Assembly: GCA_040384325.1 (NCBI GenBank)
Contig: JAZKJL010000001.1
Location: 806,001-870,000, forward strand
Origin: JACMLX01 sp040384325
GTDB lineage: Bacteria; Gemmatimonadota; Gemmatimonadetes; Gemmatimonadales; Gemmatimonadaceae
Direction: 5' to 3'
Length of the DNA: 64,000 bases
Shown here: positions 33,167 through 42,574 of the stretch, piece after piece
Position numbering within the stretch: the first letter of the stretch is position 1
Layout of the letters: each line of letters begins with the position of its first letter
Notes under the pieces: model-generated
Database searches by the model: none
What the model was told of the DNA's origin: nothing
The model's input: only the letters and a program-made list of their open reading frames with translations
Program-made: the position numbers and the translations under genes

Positions 33167-34480
33167 ATGGCGACCACGACGCGCACGGTCGAAGTCGAAC
33201 TCGCCACGCCAACGCTGGGCGCCAACGGCGCGATCACGCAGGTGCCGCTCACGGCCACACCCGGCGGTGTGGTGATGCCGGTGGATCTTGCCCCGGGCCA
33301 GGAGCCCGACATGGGCAGCGAGCGGATGCTGATCAACATCGGTCCGCAGCATCCGGCCACGCACGGCGTGCTGCGCCTCGTGCTGGAGCTCGACGGCGAG
33401 ACGGTGATCCGCTGCGTGCCGCACATCGGCTACCTGCACTGCGGCTTCGAGAAGATCGGCGAGTACCGGCAGTACAACCAGATCATCCCGTGGACCGATC
33501 GCGAGGATTACCTGAACTCGATGGGGAACAACATCGCCTACGCGCTGAGCGCGGAGCGGTTGTTCGGCATCGAGGTCACGCCACGCTGCACCGTCCTGCG
33601 CGTGATCGCGATGGAGCTGTCGCGGATCATCTCGCACCTGGTGTGGCTGGGCACGACCGCGATCGACATGGGTGCCTTCACGCCGTTCCTCTGGACGTTC
33701 CAGGAACGCGAGACGGTCTACAACCTCTGGGAGAGCTGGGTCGGTGCCCGCCTCACCACCAGCGCCTCGCGCATCGGTGGCATGGCCGCCGACCTGCCCA
33801 CCGGCTGGATCGATGGCCTGAAGGGGTTCCTGCGTTCGCTGCCGCGCACGCTCGACGAGACTGACCGCATGCTGACGCGCAACGGCATCTGGGTCGGTCG
33901 CACCGTCGGCCTGGGCGTCATGTCGGCATCCGAAGCCACCAACTACGGCCTCTCGGGCCCGATGCTGCGCGCGTCCGGTGTCGCGTACGACGTGCGCAAG
34001 GATTTCCCGTATCTCGACTACGAGACGTACGACTGGGACATCGCGGTTGGCACGCGCGGTGACGTGTACGACCGCTACCTGGTGCGCATGGAGGAGATGC
34101 GGCAGAGCGTGCGCATCATCGAGCAGGCGCTGGAGCGGCTGCCCGACGGTCCGATCAACGTCGACGATCCGCGCGTCATCCTGCCCGACAAGAGCAAGGC
34201 CACCAGCGAGATGGAATCGATGATCCATCACTTCAAGCTGGTGATGGAAGGTCCGCGCCCGCCGGCTGGTGAGTGTTACGTCGCGACCGAGAGCCCGAAG
34301 GGCGAGAAGGGCTACTACATCGTCAGCGACGGTACCGCCAAGCCCTCGCGCTGGCGCATCCGTCCGCCCGCCTTCGTCAACCTGTCGGCCATCTCGAAGA
34401 TGGCCGAGGGCCACCTGCTGTCCGACGTGATCGCCATCAACGCCAGCATCGACATCGTGATGGGAGAGATCGACCGATGA
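33167..34480 (+). CDS. nuoD: NADH-quinone oxidoreductase subunit D
   Basis: 437 residues, 49-kDa type; helps form the quinone cavity. INIGPQHPATHGVLRL near 56-71 contains the quinone-site His residues; HIGYLHCGFEKIGE follows, and the C-terminus ends in the conserved DIVMGEIDR. About 50 N-terminal residues precede the core and are Thr/Pro-rich. It begins 3 bases after nuoC and overlaps nuoE by 4 bases. Confidence 0.96.
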   Translation: MATTTRTVEVELATPTLGANGAITQVPLTATPGGVVMPVDLAPGQEPDMGSERMLINIGPQHPATHGVLRLVLELDGETVIRCVPHIGYLHCGFEKIGEYRQYNQIIPWTDREDYLNSMGNNIAYALSAERLFGIEVTPRCTVLRVIAMELSRIISHLVWLGTTAIDMGAFTPFLWTFQERETVYNLWESWVGARLTTSASRIGGMAADLPTGWIDGLKGFLRSLPRTLDETDRMLTRNGIWVGRTVGLGVMSASEATNYGLSGPMLRASGVAYDVRKDFPYLDYETYDWDIAVGTRGDVYDRYLVRMEEMRQSVRIIEQALERLPDGPINVDDPRVILPDKSKATSEMESMIHHFKLVMEGPRPPAGECYVATESPKGEKGYYIVSDGTAKPSRWRIRPPAFVNLSAISKMAEGHLLSDVIAINASIDIVMGEIDR

Positions 34481-35001
34481 GTCTCCACGCGATCGCCCCG
34501 CCGGGACACGACGCGCACGAGGCATTCGTGCCGGTGTTCACCGGTGCGCGCCGCGCCGAGCTGGATGAACTCCTGACGCGCTACCCGACCAAGATGGCCG
34601 CGCTGCTGCCGGCGCTCTGGATGCTGCAGGAGGATCGCGGCTGGGTCAGCCCTGAAGGCATGGAAGAAGTGGCCCAGGTGCTCGACCTGACGCCGGCCTA
34701 CGTGAAGGGTGTGGTGACGTTCTACACCATGTATCACCAGCATCCGGTGGGCACACACTTCGTCCAGGTCTGCACCACCACGCCGTGCAACGTGTGTGGT
34801 GCCGAGGATGTGGTGAACGCCTTCCTGCGCGAGACGAAGTGTGGTGAGCTCGGCGTGACGTCGGCCGATGGCCGGTTCACGGTGGTGGAAGTGGAATGTC
34901 TCGGCGCGTGCGGCTTCGCCACGCCCGTCATGATCAATGATGCCCTCGTCGAGTGTGTGTCGGTGGACAGCGTGAAGGATCTCGTGGAAGGGCTCGACTG
35001 A
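34477..35001 (+). CDS. nuoE: NADH-quinone oxidoreductase subunit E
   Basis: 174 residues with a thioredoxin-like [2Fe-2S] domain (N1a). Ligands: CTTTPC near 99-104 and CLGACG near 140-145, the family CX4C...CX3C pattern. LPALWMLQEDRGWVS is the helical N-terminal part. Part of the NADH dehydrogenase module with NuoF and NuoG. ATG overlaps the nuoD stop; the stop shares a base with nuoF. Confidence 0.95.
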   Translation: MSLHAIAPPGHDAHEAFVPVFTGARRAELDELLTRYPTKMAALLPALWMLQEDRGWVSPEGMEEVAQVLDLTPAYVKGVVTFYTMYHQHPVGTHFVQVCTTTPCNVCGAEDVVNAFLRETKCGELGVTSADGRFTVVEVECLGACGFATPVMINDALVECVSVDSVKDLVEGLD

Positions 35002-36326
35002 TGGGATATCCGCATCCTTCGCATCCGCGCGAAACACCCGTCATCTCCACGCACTTCGGCGATCCCGCGGCGCGGACGCTGGCCGGGTGGCAGGCGCGCG
35101 GCGGCTATGAAGTCTTCCGCCAGGCGCTGGCCACCGATCCGGTGGAGGTGCAGAACGTCGTCAAGGATTCGGGCCTGCGCGGGCGCGGTGGCGCCGGCTT
35201 CCCGACCGGCGTGAAGTGGAGCTTCATGAAGCCCGACGGCAAGACGCACTACCTGTGCATCAATGCCGACGAGTCGGAGCCCGGCACGTTCAAGGATCGC
35301 GAGATCATGCGCTGGACGCCGCACCAGCTGGTGGAGGGCGCGGCCATCGCCGCCCACGCCATCTATGCGGAGACGGCATACATCTACATCCGCGGCGAAT
35401 ACACCGAGCCGATCGCCCGCATGCGTGAGGCGGTGCGTGAGGCCTATGCGGCCGGCATCCTCGGCGCCAACGCGATGGGCAGCGGCAAGCGCGTGGACGT
35501 GCACGTGCACAAGGGCGCCGGCGCCTACATCTGCGGCGAGGAGACGGCGCTGATGAACTCCCTCGAGGGGCGTCGCGGCAATCCGCGCATCAAGCCGCCG
35601 TTCCCCGCGGTGGCGGGCTTGTTCGCACAACCGACGACGATCAACAACGTCGAGACGGTGTGTGCGGCGACGCATGTGCTGCGGCATGGCGCCGACTGGT
35701 ACAAGGGACTCTCCAGCCCCGCCAACCCGAAGAGCACCGGCACCAAGCTGTTCTCAGTCTGCGGCAACGTGGCGCGGCCGGGCAATTACGAAGTCGGCAT
35801 GGGTTTCCCGATGAAGGAGTTCCTCTGGGACCTCTGCGGTGGTCCGCCGGCGGGACGCACTTTCAAGGCGATCATCCCCGGCGGCTCGTCGGTGCCGATC
35901 CTGACGCCGGAGGAGTGCGAAGCCGCGGTGATGGATTACGAAGGCATCCAGGCCGCCGGCTCGCTGCTCGGCTCGGGTGGCGTGATCTGCTTCGACGACT
36001 CGCAGGACATGGTGCGACAGATCGCGCGACTGGCGCGATTCTACGCACACGAAAGCTGCGCCCAGTGCACCCAGTGTCGCGAAGGCACCGCCTGGACGGT
36101 GAAGATCCTCGAGCGCATTCGTGATGGCGAAGGCACCATGAAGGACCTCGACACGCTGCTCGAGATTGCCGACAACATGACCGGCAAGACGATCTGCGTG
36201 CTGAGCGACTCGTGCGCCACGCCGGTGGTCAGCGGCTTGAAGAAGTTCCGCGGTGAGTTCGAGGCCAAGATCCCGAAGAATCGGTCGTCGGTGATGATCC
36301 CCAGTTTCTCCACGGCGGCCGCCTGA
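35001..36326 (+). CDS. nuoF: NADH-quinone oxidoreductase subunit F
   Basis: 441 residues; binds NADH and FMN and holds cluster N3. GRGGAGFPTGVKW near 63-75 is the FMN/NADH loop; GAGAYICGEETALMNSLEG is the second nucleotide motif; the N3 cluster uses ESCAQCTQCREGT plus a later Cys near 400. Shares a base with nuoE (TGATG) and is one base apart from nuoG. Confidence 0.96.
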   Translation: MGYPHPSHPRETPVISTHFGDPAARTLAGWQARGGYEVFRQALATDPVEVQNVVKDSGLRGRGGAGFPTGVKWSFMKPDGKTHYLCINADESEPGTFKDREIMRWTPHQLVEGAAIAAHAIYAETAYIYIRGEYTEPIARMREAVREAYAAGILGANAMGSGKRVDVHVHKGAGAYICGEETALMNSLEGRRGNPRIKPPFPAVAGLFAQPTTINNVETVCAATHVLRHGADWYKGLSSPANPKSTGTKLFSVCGNVARPGNYEVGMGFPMKEFLWDLCGGPPAGRTFKAIIPGGSSVPILTPEECEAAVMDYEGIQAAGSLLGSGGVICFDDSQDMVRQIARLARFYAHESCAQCTQCREGTAWTVKILERIRDGEGTMKDLDTLLEIADNMTGKTICVLSDSCATPVVSGLKKFRGEFEAKIPKNRSSVMIPSFSTAAA

Positions 36327-36327
36327 G

Positions 36328-37905
36328 ATGACCGCGCCCGTCGCACCCGCCAACCCGGGGATGGTCACGCTGACCATCGAGGGGCGCACCGTGATCGTGC
36401 CGCCCGGGACCAACCTGATCGAAGCCGCCAAGACCGCCGGCGTGCTCATTCCGCACTACTGCTACCACCCGTCGCTGCCGGTGGCTGGTGTGTGCCGCAT
36501 GTGCCTGGTGGAAGTCGAGAAGTTCCCGAAGCTCACGCCAGCCTGCGCCACCACGGTCGGTGAAGGGCAGGTGGTGCACGTGCATTCCGAGAAGGCACGC
36601 GAAGCCCGCAAGGGTGTGCTGGAGTTCCTGCTCATCAACCATCCCCTCGACTGCCCGATCTGCGACCAGGCCGGCGAGTGTGAGCTGCAGGACTACACCT
36701 TCGCCGAAGGCCGCAAGGATTCGCGGTACATGGAGCCGAAGCGCTTCAACCCGATGGAGGATTTCGGCGGCGACGTGCTTTATGTGCCCAATCGCTGCAT
36801 CCTCTGCACGCGGTGCGTGCGGTTCATGGACGTGGTGGCGACGGATCCGGTGCTCAACGTCAGCGAGCGCGGTGACCGCGCCTACATCGGCAAGTTCGAG
36901 GGCAGTGACCTCACGCATGCGTGGGCCGGCAACGTGGTGGACCTCTGCCCGGTCGGTGCCCTGCTCTCGAAGGACTTCCTGAACAAGGCGCGCGCGTGGG
37001 AGCTCGATCGCGCCGCCTCGATCTGTCCGGGATGCTCGCAGGGCTGCAACGTGATGCTCGAGACGCGCGACAACGTCGTGGTCCGGATCCGTCCGCGCCC
37101 GAATGCCGCCGTCAACCAGCACTTCGCCTGCGACGTCGGGCGGCTGAACTACCGCTGGATCAACCGGCGCGACCGGCTCGAATATCCGCAGGTGCGCTCG
37201 GCGCAGGGGCTCACCACCGCATCGTGGAGCGAGGCCATGGGCGTCGCGGCGACCGCCATCCGCGACGCGTCGCGGGTGACGATCATCGCCTCGCCGTCAC
37301 TCTCGAACGAGACGCTGTTCCTGCTCTCGCGCATCGCGACGCACCTGCAGGCGAATGCCGTCATGACGGTGCCGCGTGGTGCCGAGGCACCGCTGCCCGG
37401 CGTGAAGGATCTCGCGCTCCGTGCCGAGCGTGCCGCCAATGCCACCGGTGCCGCGCTGCTCGGCTTCACCGACGTGATCTCACCGGCAGCCGGACTCGGT
37501 GTGAACGACCTCGTCATCATCGCCGACGATGCCGCAGCACTGGCGACGATCCCGGCGGGTGTCCGGATCATCGTGATCGGCACCACTCTCGATGCATCGC
37601 TCGCGAGTGGCGTGGTGGCGGCGTTGCCGGTGTGCAACTTCGCCGAGGAAGACGGGAGCTTCACCAACCTGCGCGGGCGCGTGCAGCGATTCCTGCAGGG
37701 CAAGGCACCGCCGGCGCAGGTGCGCCCGAGTTACGCCGTGGTGAGCGATCTCGCCGGCACGCTTGGCGCCGGCTCGTTCCCGTCGCTGGCCAGTGACGTC
37801 TTCGCCACGCTCGCGACTGCCGTCCCCGCCTTCGCGGGTCTCAGCTACCGCGCACTCGGATTGCAGGGTGGCCCGGCGGCGCTCGCGGTCGAGGCGAGTG
37901 TCTGA
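36328..37905 (+). CDS. nuoG: NADH-quinone oxidoreductase subunit G (short form)
   Basis: 525 residues, clearly shorter than the 700-900-residue forms. N-terminal [2Fe-2S] domain (Cys in HYCYHPSLPVAGVCRMC and a Cys near 74); CPICDQAGECELQ with the HPLDC lead for N5/N4; CILCTRC and CPVGAL; then CPGCSQGC plus Cys near 268 for the extra N7 cluster. The molybdopterin-oxidoreductase-like part after about 285 is much reduced, ending with a VCNFAEEDGSFTNLRGRVQ segment that is normally followed by more domain. The end overlaps nuoH by one base. Confidence 0.94.
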   Translation: MTAPVAPANPGMVTLTIEGRTVIVPPGTNLIEAAKTAGVLIPHYCYHPSLPVAGVCRMCLVEVEKFPKLTPACATTVGEGQVVHVHSEKAREARKGVLEFLLINHPLDCPICDQAGECELQDYTFAEGRKDSRYMEPKRFNPMEDFGGDVLYVPNRCILCTRCVRFMDVVATDPVLNVSERGDRAYIGKFEGSDLTHAWAGNVVDLCPVGALLSKDFLNKARAWELDRAASICPGCSQGCNVMLETRDNVVVRIRPRPNAAVNQHFACDVGRLNYRWINRRDRLEYPQVRSAQGLTTASWSEAMGVAATAIRDASRVTIIASPSLSNETLFLLSRIATHLQANAVMTVPRGAEAPLPGVKDLALRAERAANATGAALLGFTDVISPAAGLGVNDLVIIADDAAALATIPAGVRIIVIGTTLDASLASGVVAALPVCNFAEEDGSFTNLRGRVQRFLQGKAPPAQVRPSYAVVSDLAGTLGAGSFPSLASDVFATLATAVPAFAGLSYRALGLQGGPAALAVEASV

Positions 37906-39185
37906 TGGGTCCTCTCCTCATGACGCCGATCAGCGACAACGCAACCGCCTTCGTCATCGCGTCGGGCATCAAGGTGCTGGTTTTCTTCGGTGTCTACCTG
38001 GTCACGGTGGCGCTGCTGACGCTGGCCGAGCGGAAGGTCAGCGCCTGGATCCAGGATCGTCACGGCCCGAACCGCACCGGTCCCGGCGGCCTGCTGCAGC
38101 CCGCCGCCGATGGCGTGAAGAATTTCATGAAGGAAGAACTGTCGCCGGGTGCCGGCAGTCCGGTGATCTTCGCCCTCGCGCCGGCGATCGCATTTTGCAC
38201 CGCGATGGTCACGTGGGCAGTGATCCCGTTCGCGTCGCCGCTGCCGACGCCGTGGGGCGTGGTGTCGTTCGCGATCGCCGACCTGCCGGTGGGCTTCATC
38301 TTCACACTCGCGATCTCATCGCTCGGCGTGTTCGGCATCACCCTCGCCGGCTGGAGCTCGAACAACAAGTACTCGCTGCTGGGCGGTCTGCGCTCCAGTG
38401 CGCAGATGATCTCGTACGAGATCGCGATGGGCCTGTCGATCATCCCGGTGCTGCTGCTGGCCGGCAACGTGACGATGTCGTCCATCATCTCGCAGCAGGC
38501 GAACGGTGGCTGGAACGTGCTGAACCTCTCGTTCGCGTTCCTCACCTTCCTGATCTCCGCCTTCGCCGAGACGAACCGCCTGCCGTTCGACCTCCCGGAA
38601 GCGGAGAGCGAGCTGGTGGCCGGGTATCACACCGAATACAGCTCGATGAAGTTCTCGATGTTCTTCATCGCCGAGTATGCGAACATGCTGACCACCAGCG
38701 GCCTGATGGCGACGCTGTTCTTCGGCGGCTGGGACATCCCGTTCACCGCCTGGGACAACACCGGTGACCCGTCGATCCTGAAGACGCTGCTGACACTGGT
38801 CTCCTTCGCGTTGAAGGCCGGGTTCTTCCTCTTCTTCTACATGTGGATCCGCTGGACGCTGCCGCGCTTCCGCTACGACCAGCTGATGTCGCTGGGGTGG
38901 CGGTTCCTGCTGCCGGTGTCGCTGGGCTACATCGTGCTGATCGCGTCGGTGCTGCTGGTGCTGCAGGCGCTGGGTATCCAGCCCGGCGTGCTGCAGACCG
39001 GGATCCTGCTGCTGGTGAACATCGCTGTGCTGGTGCTCGCGTTCGTGGTCTTCGACCGCGGGCGCCTGGTGAGTCCAACGACGTCGAAGATGCCGGAGGC
39101 GGAGATGCTGCGCCTCCGCGCCCAGGATCGTGCGGCCTCACCGCTGGCCGCCGCCGCTCGACCGGAACCGGGGATGGGGGACTGA
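37905..39185 (+). CDS. nuoH: NADH-quinone oxidoreductase subunit H
   Basis: 426 residues, eight-helix membrane subunit forming the quinone channel. LAERKVSAWIQDRHGPNRTGP near 46-66 and LPFDLPEAESELVAGYHTEYS near 226-246 are the diagnostic loops with the acidic funnel residues. A C-terminal extension of about 30 cytoplasmic residues follows the last helix. ATG shares a base with the nuoG stop. Confidence 0.96.
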   Translation: MGPLLMTPISDNATAFVIASGIKVLVFFGVYLVTVALLTLAERKVSAWIQDRHGPNRTGPGGLLQPAADGVKNFMKEELSPGAGSPVIFALAPAIAFCTAMVTWAVIPFASPLPTPWGVVSFAIADLPVGFIFTLAISSLGVFGITLAGWSSNNKYSLLGGLRSSAQMISYEIAMGLSIIPVLLLAGNVTMSSIISQQANGGWNVLNLSFAFLTFLISAFAETNRLPFDLPEAESELVAGYHTEYSSMKFSMFFIAEYANMLTTSGLMATLFFGGWDIPFTAWDNTGDPSILKTLLTLVSFALKAGFFLFFYMWIRWTLPRFRYDQLMSLGWRFLLPVSLGYIVLIASVLLVLQALGIQPGVLQTGILLLVNIAVLVLAFVVFDRGRLVSPTTSKMPEAEMLRLRAQDRAASPLAAAARPEPGMGD

Positions 39186-39682
39186 TGGCGATCAACGTGA
39201 AGGTCATGGACCGGCCAGTGGAGCAGGTGAGCTACGTGCGCGCCACGCTCTCCGGGCTGGCGCACACGTTCCGCCACCTGGTGGACCCGCACAAGGTCAC
39301 CACGCAGTATCCCGAGGAGACCGAGGCGCTCTCGCGCCGGTGGCGCGGCACGCATCGCATGCTGACCAACGAGGACGGCAAGGCGAAGTGTGTGGCCTGT
39401 GGCCTCTGCCCCACCGTCTGCCCGGCCAACTGCATCAAGCTGGTGCCGGGCGAGGACGAGCAGGGCAACCGCTTTCCGCTGGTGTTCGAGATCGACGAGT
39501 TCCGCTGCATCTTCTGCGGCTACTGCCAGGAAGTGTGTCCGGAGGAAGCGATTCACGTGGGCCGTGATTACGAGAACGCGGAGTTCAGCCGCGACGGCTT
39601 CGTGTACGACCTCGAGCGCCTGACGTCACAGACGCATCCGGTGTGTGAGATGTGGGACCCTGCCGATCCGGCCGGGCAGTGA
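39185..39682 (+). CDS. nuoI: NADH-quinone oxidoreductase subunit I
   Basis: 165 residues, two [4Fe-4S] clusters (N6a, N6b). Cys motifs are CVACGLCPTVCPANC near 69-83 and CIFCGYCQEVCPEEA near 108-122. These pass electrons to N2 in NuoB. ATG at 39185 shares a base with the nuoH stop; the stop shares a base with nuoJ. Confidence 0.95.
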   Translation: MAINVKVMDRPVEQVSYVRATLSGLAHTFRHLVDPHKVTTQYPEETEALSRRWRGTHRMLTNEDGKAKCVACGLCPTVCPANCIKLVPGEDEQGNRFPLVFEIDEFRCIFCGYCQEVCPEEAIHVGRDYENAEFSRDGFVYDLERLTSQTHPVCEMWDPADPAGQ

Positions 39683-40206
39683 TGAGCACGATCTACGTCG
39701 TCCACTTCTGGCTTTTCTCGGCACTGGCGATCATCGCCGCGCTGGCGATGGTGACGCGCCGCAACCCGGTGGCGGCTGCGCTCTGGCTGGTGAACGTGAT
39801 GTTCGCGCTGGCGGCGCTCTACGTGATGCTCGGGGCGCACTTCCTCGGCGCCGCGCAGGTGCTGGTGTACGCCGGTGCGATCATGGTGGTGTTCGTCTTC
39901 GTGGTGATGCTGCTCAACCTCGGTGAGAGCGACGTCCGCGAGCGGCGCAGCATGCGCGCCGCGCTCGCCGCATCGGCGATCAGCGGCGTGCTGGCGGCGG
40001 AGTTGCTGTACGTGATCCGGTCGCAGCGCATGCCGCTCGAGCCGCTGCGCGAGGTGGATGCGAACGCCATGGCGCCGCTGGCCGACTCGCTCTTCACCGA
40101 CAACCTGGTGGCGTTCGAGGTCACGTCGGTGCTGCTGCTGGTGGCGGTGATCGGTGCAGTGGTGCTGGCCAAGCGCGGCAAGGTGGCTGGCGAGGTGCGC
40201 CCATGA
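39682..40206 (+). CDS. nuoJ: NADH-quinone oxidoreductase subunit J
   Basis: 174 residues, five hydrophobic helices, with AQVLVYAGAIMVVFVFVVML in helix 3 (the pi-bulge helix of the family) at about 59-78. Part of the proton-pumping membrane arm. ATG shares a base with nuoI; overlaps nuoK by 4 bases. Confidence 0.94.
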   Translation: MSTIYVVHFWLFSALAIIAALAMVTRRNPVAAALWLVNVMFALAALYVMLGAHFLGAAQVLVYAGAIMVVFVFVVMLLNLGESDVRERRSMRAALAASAISGVLAAELLYVIRSQRMPLEPLREVDANAMAPLADSLFTDNLVAFEVTSVLLLVAVIGAVVLAKRGKVAGEVRP

Positions 40207-40496
40207 TCCGCGAGGCGCTCTTCGTATCGGCCATCCTGTTCAGCATCGGTGTGCTGGGCGTGCTGACGCGCCGCAACGCGCTGATCCTGTTCATGTGCGT
40301 CGAGCTGATGCTGAATGCGGTCAACCTTTCGTTCATCGCGCTGTCGCGCCTGCATGGCGTGTCGGGGCAGGTGTTCGTGCTCTTCGTGATGACGGTCGCG
40401 GCTGCCGAGGCCGCGGTCGGCCTGGCGATCGTGATCAGTGTCTTCCGGCATTACCGCACGGTCGATCTCGGCCGGATCCGGCTGCTCCGAGGCTAG
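40203..40496 (+). CDS. nuoK: NADH-quinone oxidoreductase subunit K
   Basis: 97 residues, three helices. GVLGVLTRRNALILFMCVELMLNAVNL contains the conserved membrane Glu (in CVELMLN), and a second conserved Glu is in AAAEAAVGLAI, both part of the proton path. ATG overlaps nuoJ. Followed by 14 bases before nuoL. Confidence 0.95.
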   Translation: MIREALFVSAILFSIGVLGVLTRRNALILFMCVELMLNAVNLSFIALSRLHGVSGQVFVLFVMTVAAAEAAVGLAIVISVFRHYRTVDLGRIRLLRG

Positions 40497-40510
40497 GCGA
40501 CTCCCCACGC

Positions 40511-42574
40511 ATGCCCATCTCCAATTCTGCTGCACAACTCGCCTGGCTGATCCCCGCGTTGCCGTTCCTCGGCTTCGTGGTGAACGGGCTGCTGTCGCTG
40601 CTGCCCGCCTGGCGCGGCGAACGCGAGGCCCGGACCCCGACCGGACGGCGCGCGCTGGTGAGCGCGATCGGCGTCGGGGTGATGGTGATCGCCTTCGCCC
40701 TCAGCCTGTGGCTGTTCGCCGCGCTGCGTGGCACCGACGCGCCGATCACGTCGTCGCTCGGTCAGTGGATGGCGGCCGGCACGCTGTCGGTGGACTGGGC
40801 GCTGCACGTGGATCACCTGAGCATCCTGATGATGCTGGTGATCACGGGTGTCGGCTCGCTGATCCACATCTACAGCGTCGGCTACATGGCCGACGACGCC
40901 GGGTTCGCGCGCTACTTCGCGTACCTCAACCTGTTCGTCGGCTTCATGCTGATGCTGGTGATGGGGGCGAACCTGCCGGTGCTGTTCATCGGCTGGGAAG
41001 GCGTCGGCCTGGCGTCGTACCTGCTGATCGGCTTCTGGTTCGGCGACACCGCCAACGTGGTGGCCGGCAAGAAGGCGTTCGTGGTCAACCGCATCGGTGA
41101 CTTCGGCCTGCTGCTGGCGATGTTCATGCTGTTCGCGAACCTCGGCACGCTGGATTTCGCGACCATCGCCCGCGAGCACGCCGCGCTCTCGACGGCGGCC
41201 GTCACCGCCATCTGCCTGTTCATGTTCCTCGGCTGCGCCGGCAAGAGCGCGCAGTTGCCGCTCTACGTCTGGCTGCCGGACGCCATGGCCGGCCCGACGC
41301 CGGTGTCGGCGCTGATCCACGCCGCTACGATGGTGACCGCCGGCATCTACCTGATCGTCCGCAACGCGACGCTGTTCTCGGCGTCGCCGGTGGCCAGCCT
41401 GGTGATCGTGCTGGTCGGCGCACTGACCGCACTCTGGGCCGCCACGGTTGGCCTCAAGCAGTGGGACATCAAGAAGGTGCTCGCCTACTCGACCGTCTCG
41501 CAGCTGGGGTACATGTTCGTGGCCGTCGGCGCCGGGGCCTACACGGCCGGCATGTTCCACCTCGTCACGCACGCGTTCTTCAAGGCGCTGTTGTTCCTTG
41601 GCGCTGGTGCCGTGATCCACAGCATGCATCACGCCCTGCACGCCACCCACCGCCACGATGATGCGCAGGACATGCGCAACATGGGCGGCCTGATGAAGAC
41701 GATGCCCGTCACGGGCGCCCTGATGTGGATCGCGACGCTGGCCATCGCCGGCATCCCGCCGCTGGCTGGTTTCTTCTCCAAGGATGCGATCCTCAGTGCC
41801 GTCGCCGAGCGCGCGCTGGAGTCGCCGCTGGCCGAATCGTCGCTGGGCCCGATCCCGGGTCGTGTGGTGCTCTGGCTCGCGTATGGCTTGGCGGTGATCA
41901 CGGCGTTCCTGACGGCGGTCTACATGACGCGCCTGATGCGCTACGCCTTCCATGGCACGTTCCGGTCGGGTGCCGACGTCGAGTCGCACGTGCACGACTC
42001 GCCGTGGCTACTGCGCGGCCCACTGGTGGTGCTCGGCCTGCTGACGCTCGTCGGCGGCTGGCTGCAGCTGCCGGCCGTGTTGCCACTGGGTCCGACCGCG
42101 CTGCTCGACGGATGGCTGGCGCCGATCTCCGGCGCGTCGACCACCATGCTCGCCGGAACCGGTCACCTGTCACACCAGACCGAATATCTGCTGATCGGCA
42201 TCGCGATCGCGGTGGCGGTGGCGGGCATCGCGGTGGCGTTCGTGCTGCTGAAGCCGGATCGCCTCACCACCAAGGATGCGGCGCCCGCCGAGACGGGCAT
42301 CGGGCTGGTGCTCGCCAACGACTATTTCGTCGATGCCGGCATCGCGCGCGGCATCGTCGGCCCGACGGTCGCCGCAGCGCGCAAGGTCCTCTGGCGCGGG
42401 CTCGACCTTGGCTTGATCAACGGCGTGCTGGTGCAGGGCAGTGCGCAGGCGGTGCGCGTGGTGTCGGCTGTCGCGTCGCGAGTGCAGGTCGGCTTCGCCG
42501 GCAGCTACGTCTGGGCGATCGTTCTCGGTGCCATTGCGGTCCTCGCCGCCTTCACGATGCAGGCGACACGATGA
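40511..42574 (+). CDS. nuoL: NADH-quinone oxidoreductase subunit L
   Basis: 687 residues; the distal antiporter-like pump subunit with the long lateral helix at the C-terminus. GWEGVGLASYLLIGFW near 160-175 contains the conserved Glu; LPLYVWLPDAMAGPTPVSALIHAATMVTAG near 251-280 contains the Lys/His proton path residues; LKQWDIKKVLAYSTVSQLGYM is also standard. It overlaps nuoM by 4 bases (ATGA). Confidence 0.96.
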   Translation: MPISNSAAQLAWLIPALPFLGFVVNGLLSLLPAWRGEREARTPTGRRALVSAIGVGVMVIAFALSLWLFAALRGTDAPITSSLGQWMAAGTLSVDWALHVDHLSILMMLVITGVGSLIHIYSVGYMADDAGFARYFAYLNLFVGFMLMLVMGANLPVLFIGWEGVGLASYLLIGFWFGDTANVVAGKKAFVVNRIGDFGLLLAMFMLFANLGTLDFATIAREHAALSTAAVTAICLFMFLGCAGKSAQLPLYVWLPDAMAGPTPVSALIHAATMVTAGIYLIVRNATLFSASPVASLVIVLVGALTALWAATVGLKQWDIKKVLAYSTVSQLGYMFVAVGAGAYTAGMFHLVTHAFFKALLFLGAGAVIHSMHHALHATHRHDDAQDMRNMGGLMKTMPVTGALMWIATLAIAGIPPLAGFFSKDAILSAVAERALESPLAESSLGPIPGRVVLWLAYGLAVITAFLTAVYMTRLMRYAFHGTFRSGADVESHVHDSPWLLRGPLVVLGLLTLVGGWLQLPAVLPLGPTALLDGWLAPISGASTTMLAGTGHLSHQTEYLLIGIAIAVAVAGIAVAFVLLKPDRLTTKDAAPAETGIGLVLANDYFVDAGIARGIVGPTVAAARKVLWRGLDLGLINGVLVQGSAQAVRVVSAVASRVQVGFAGSYVWAIVLGAIAVLAAFTMQATR

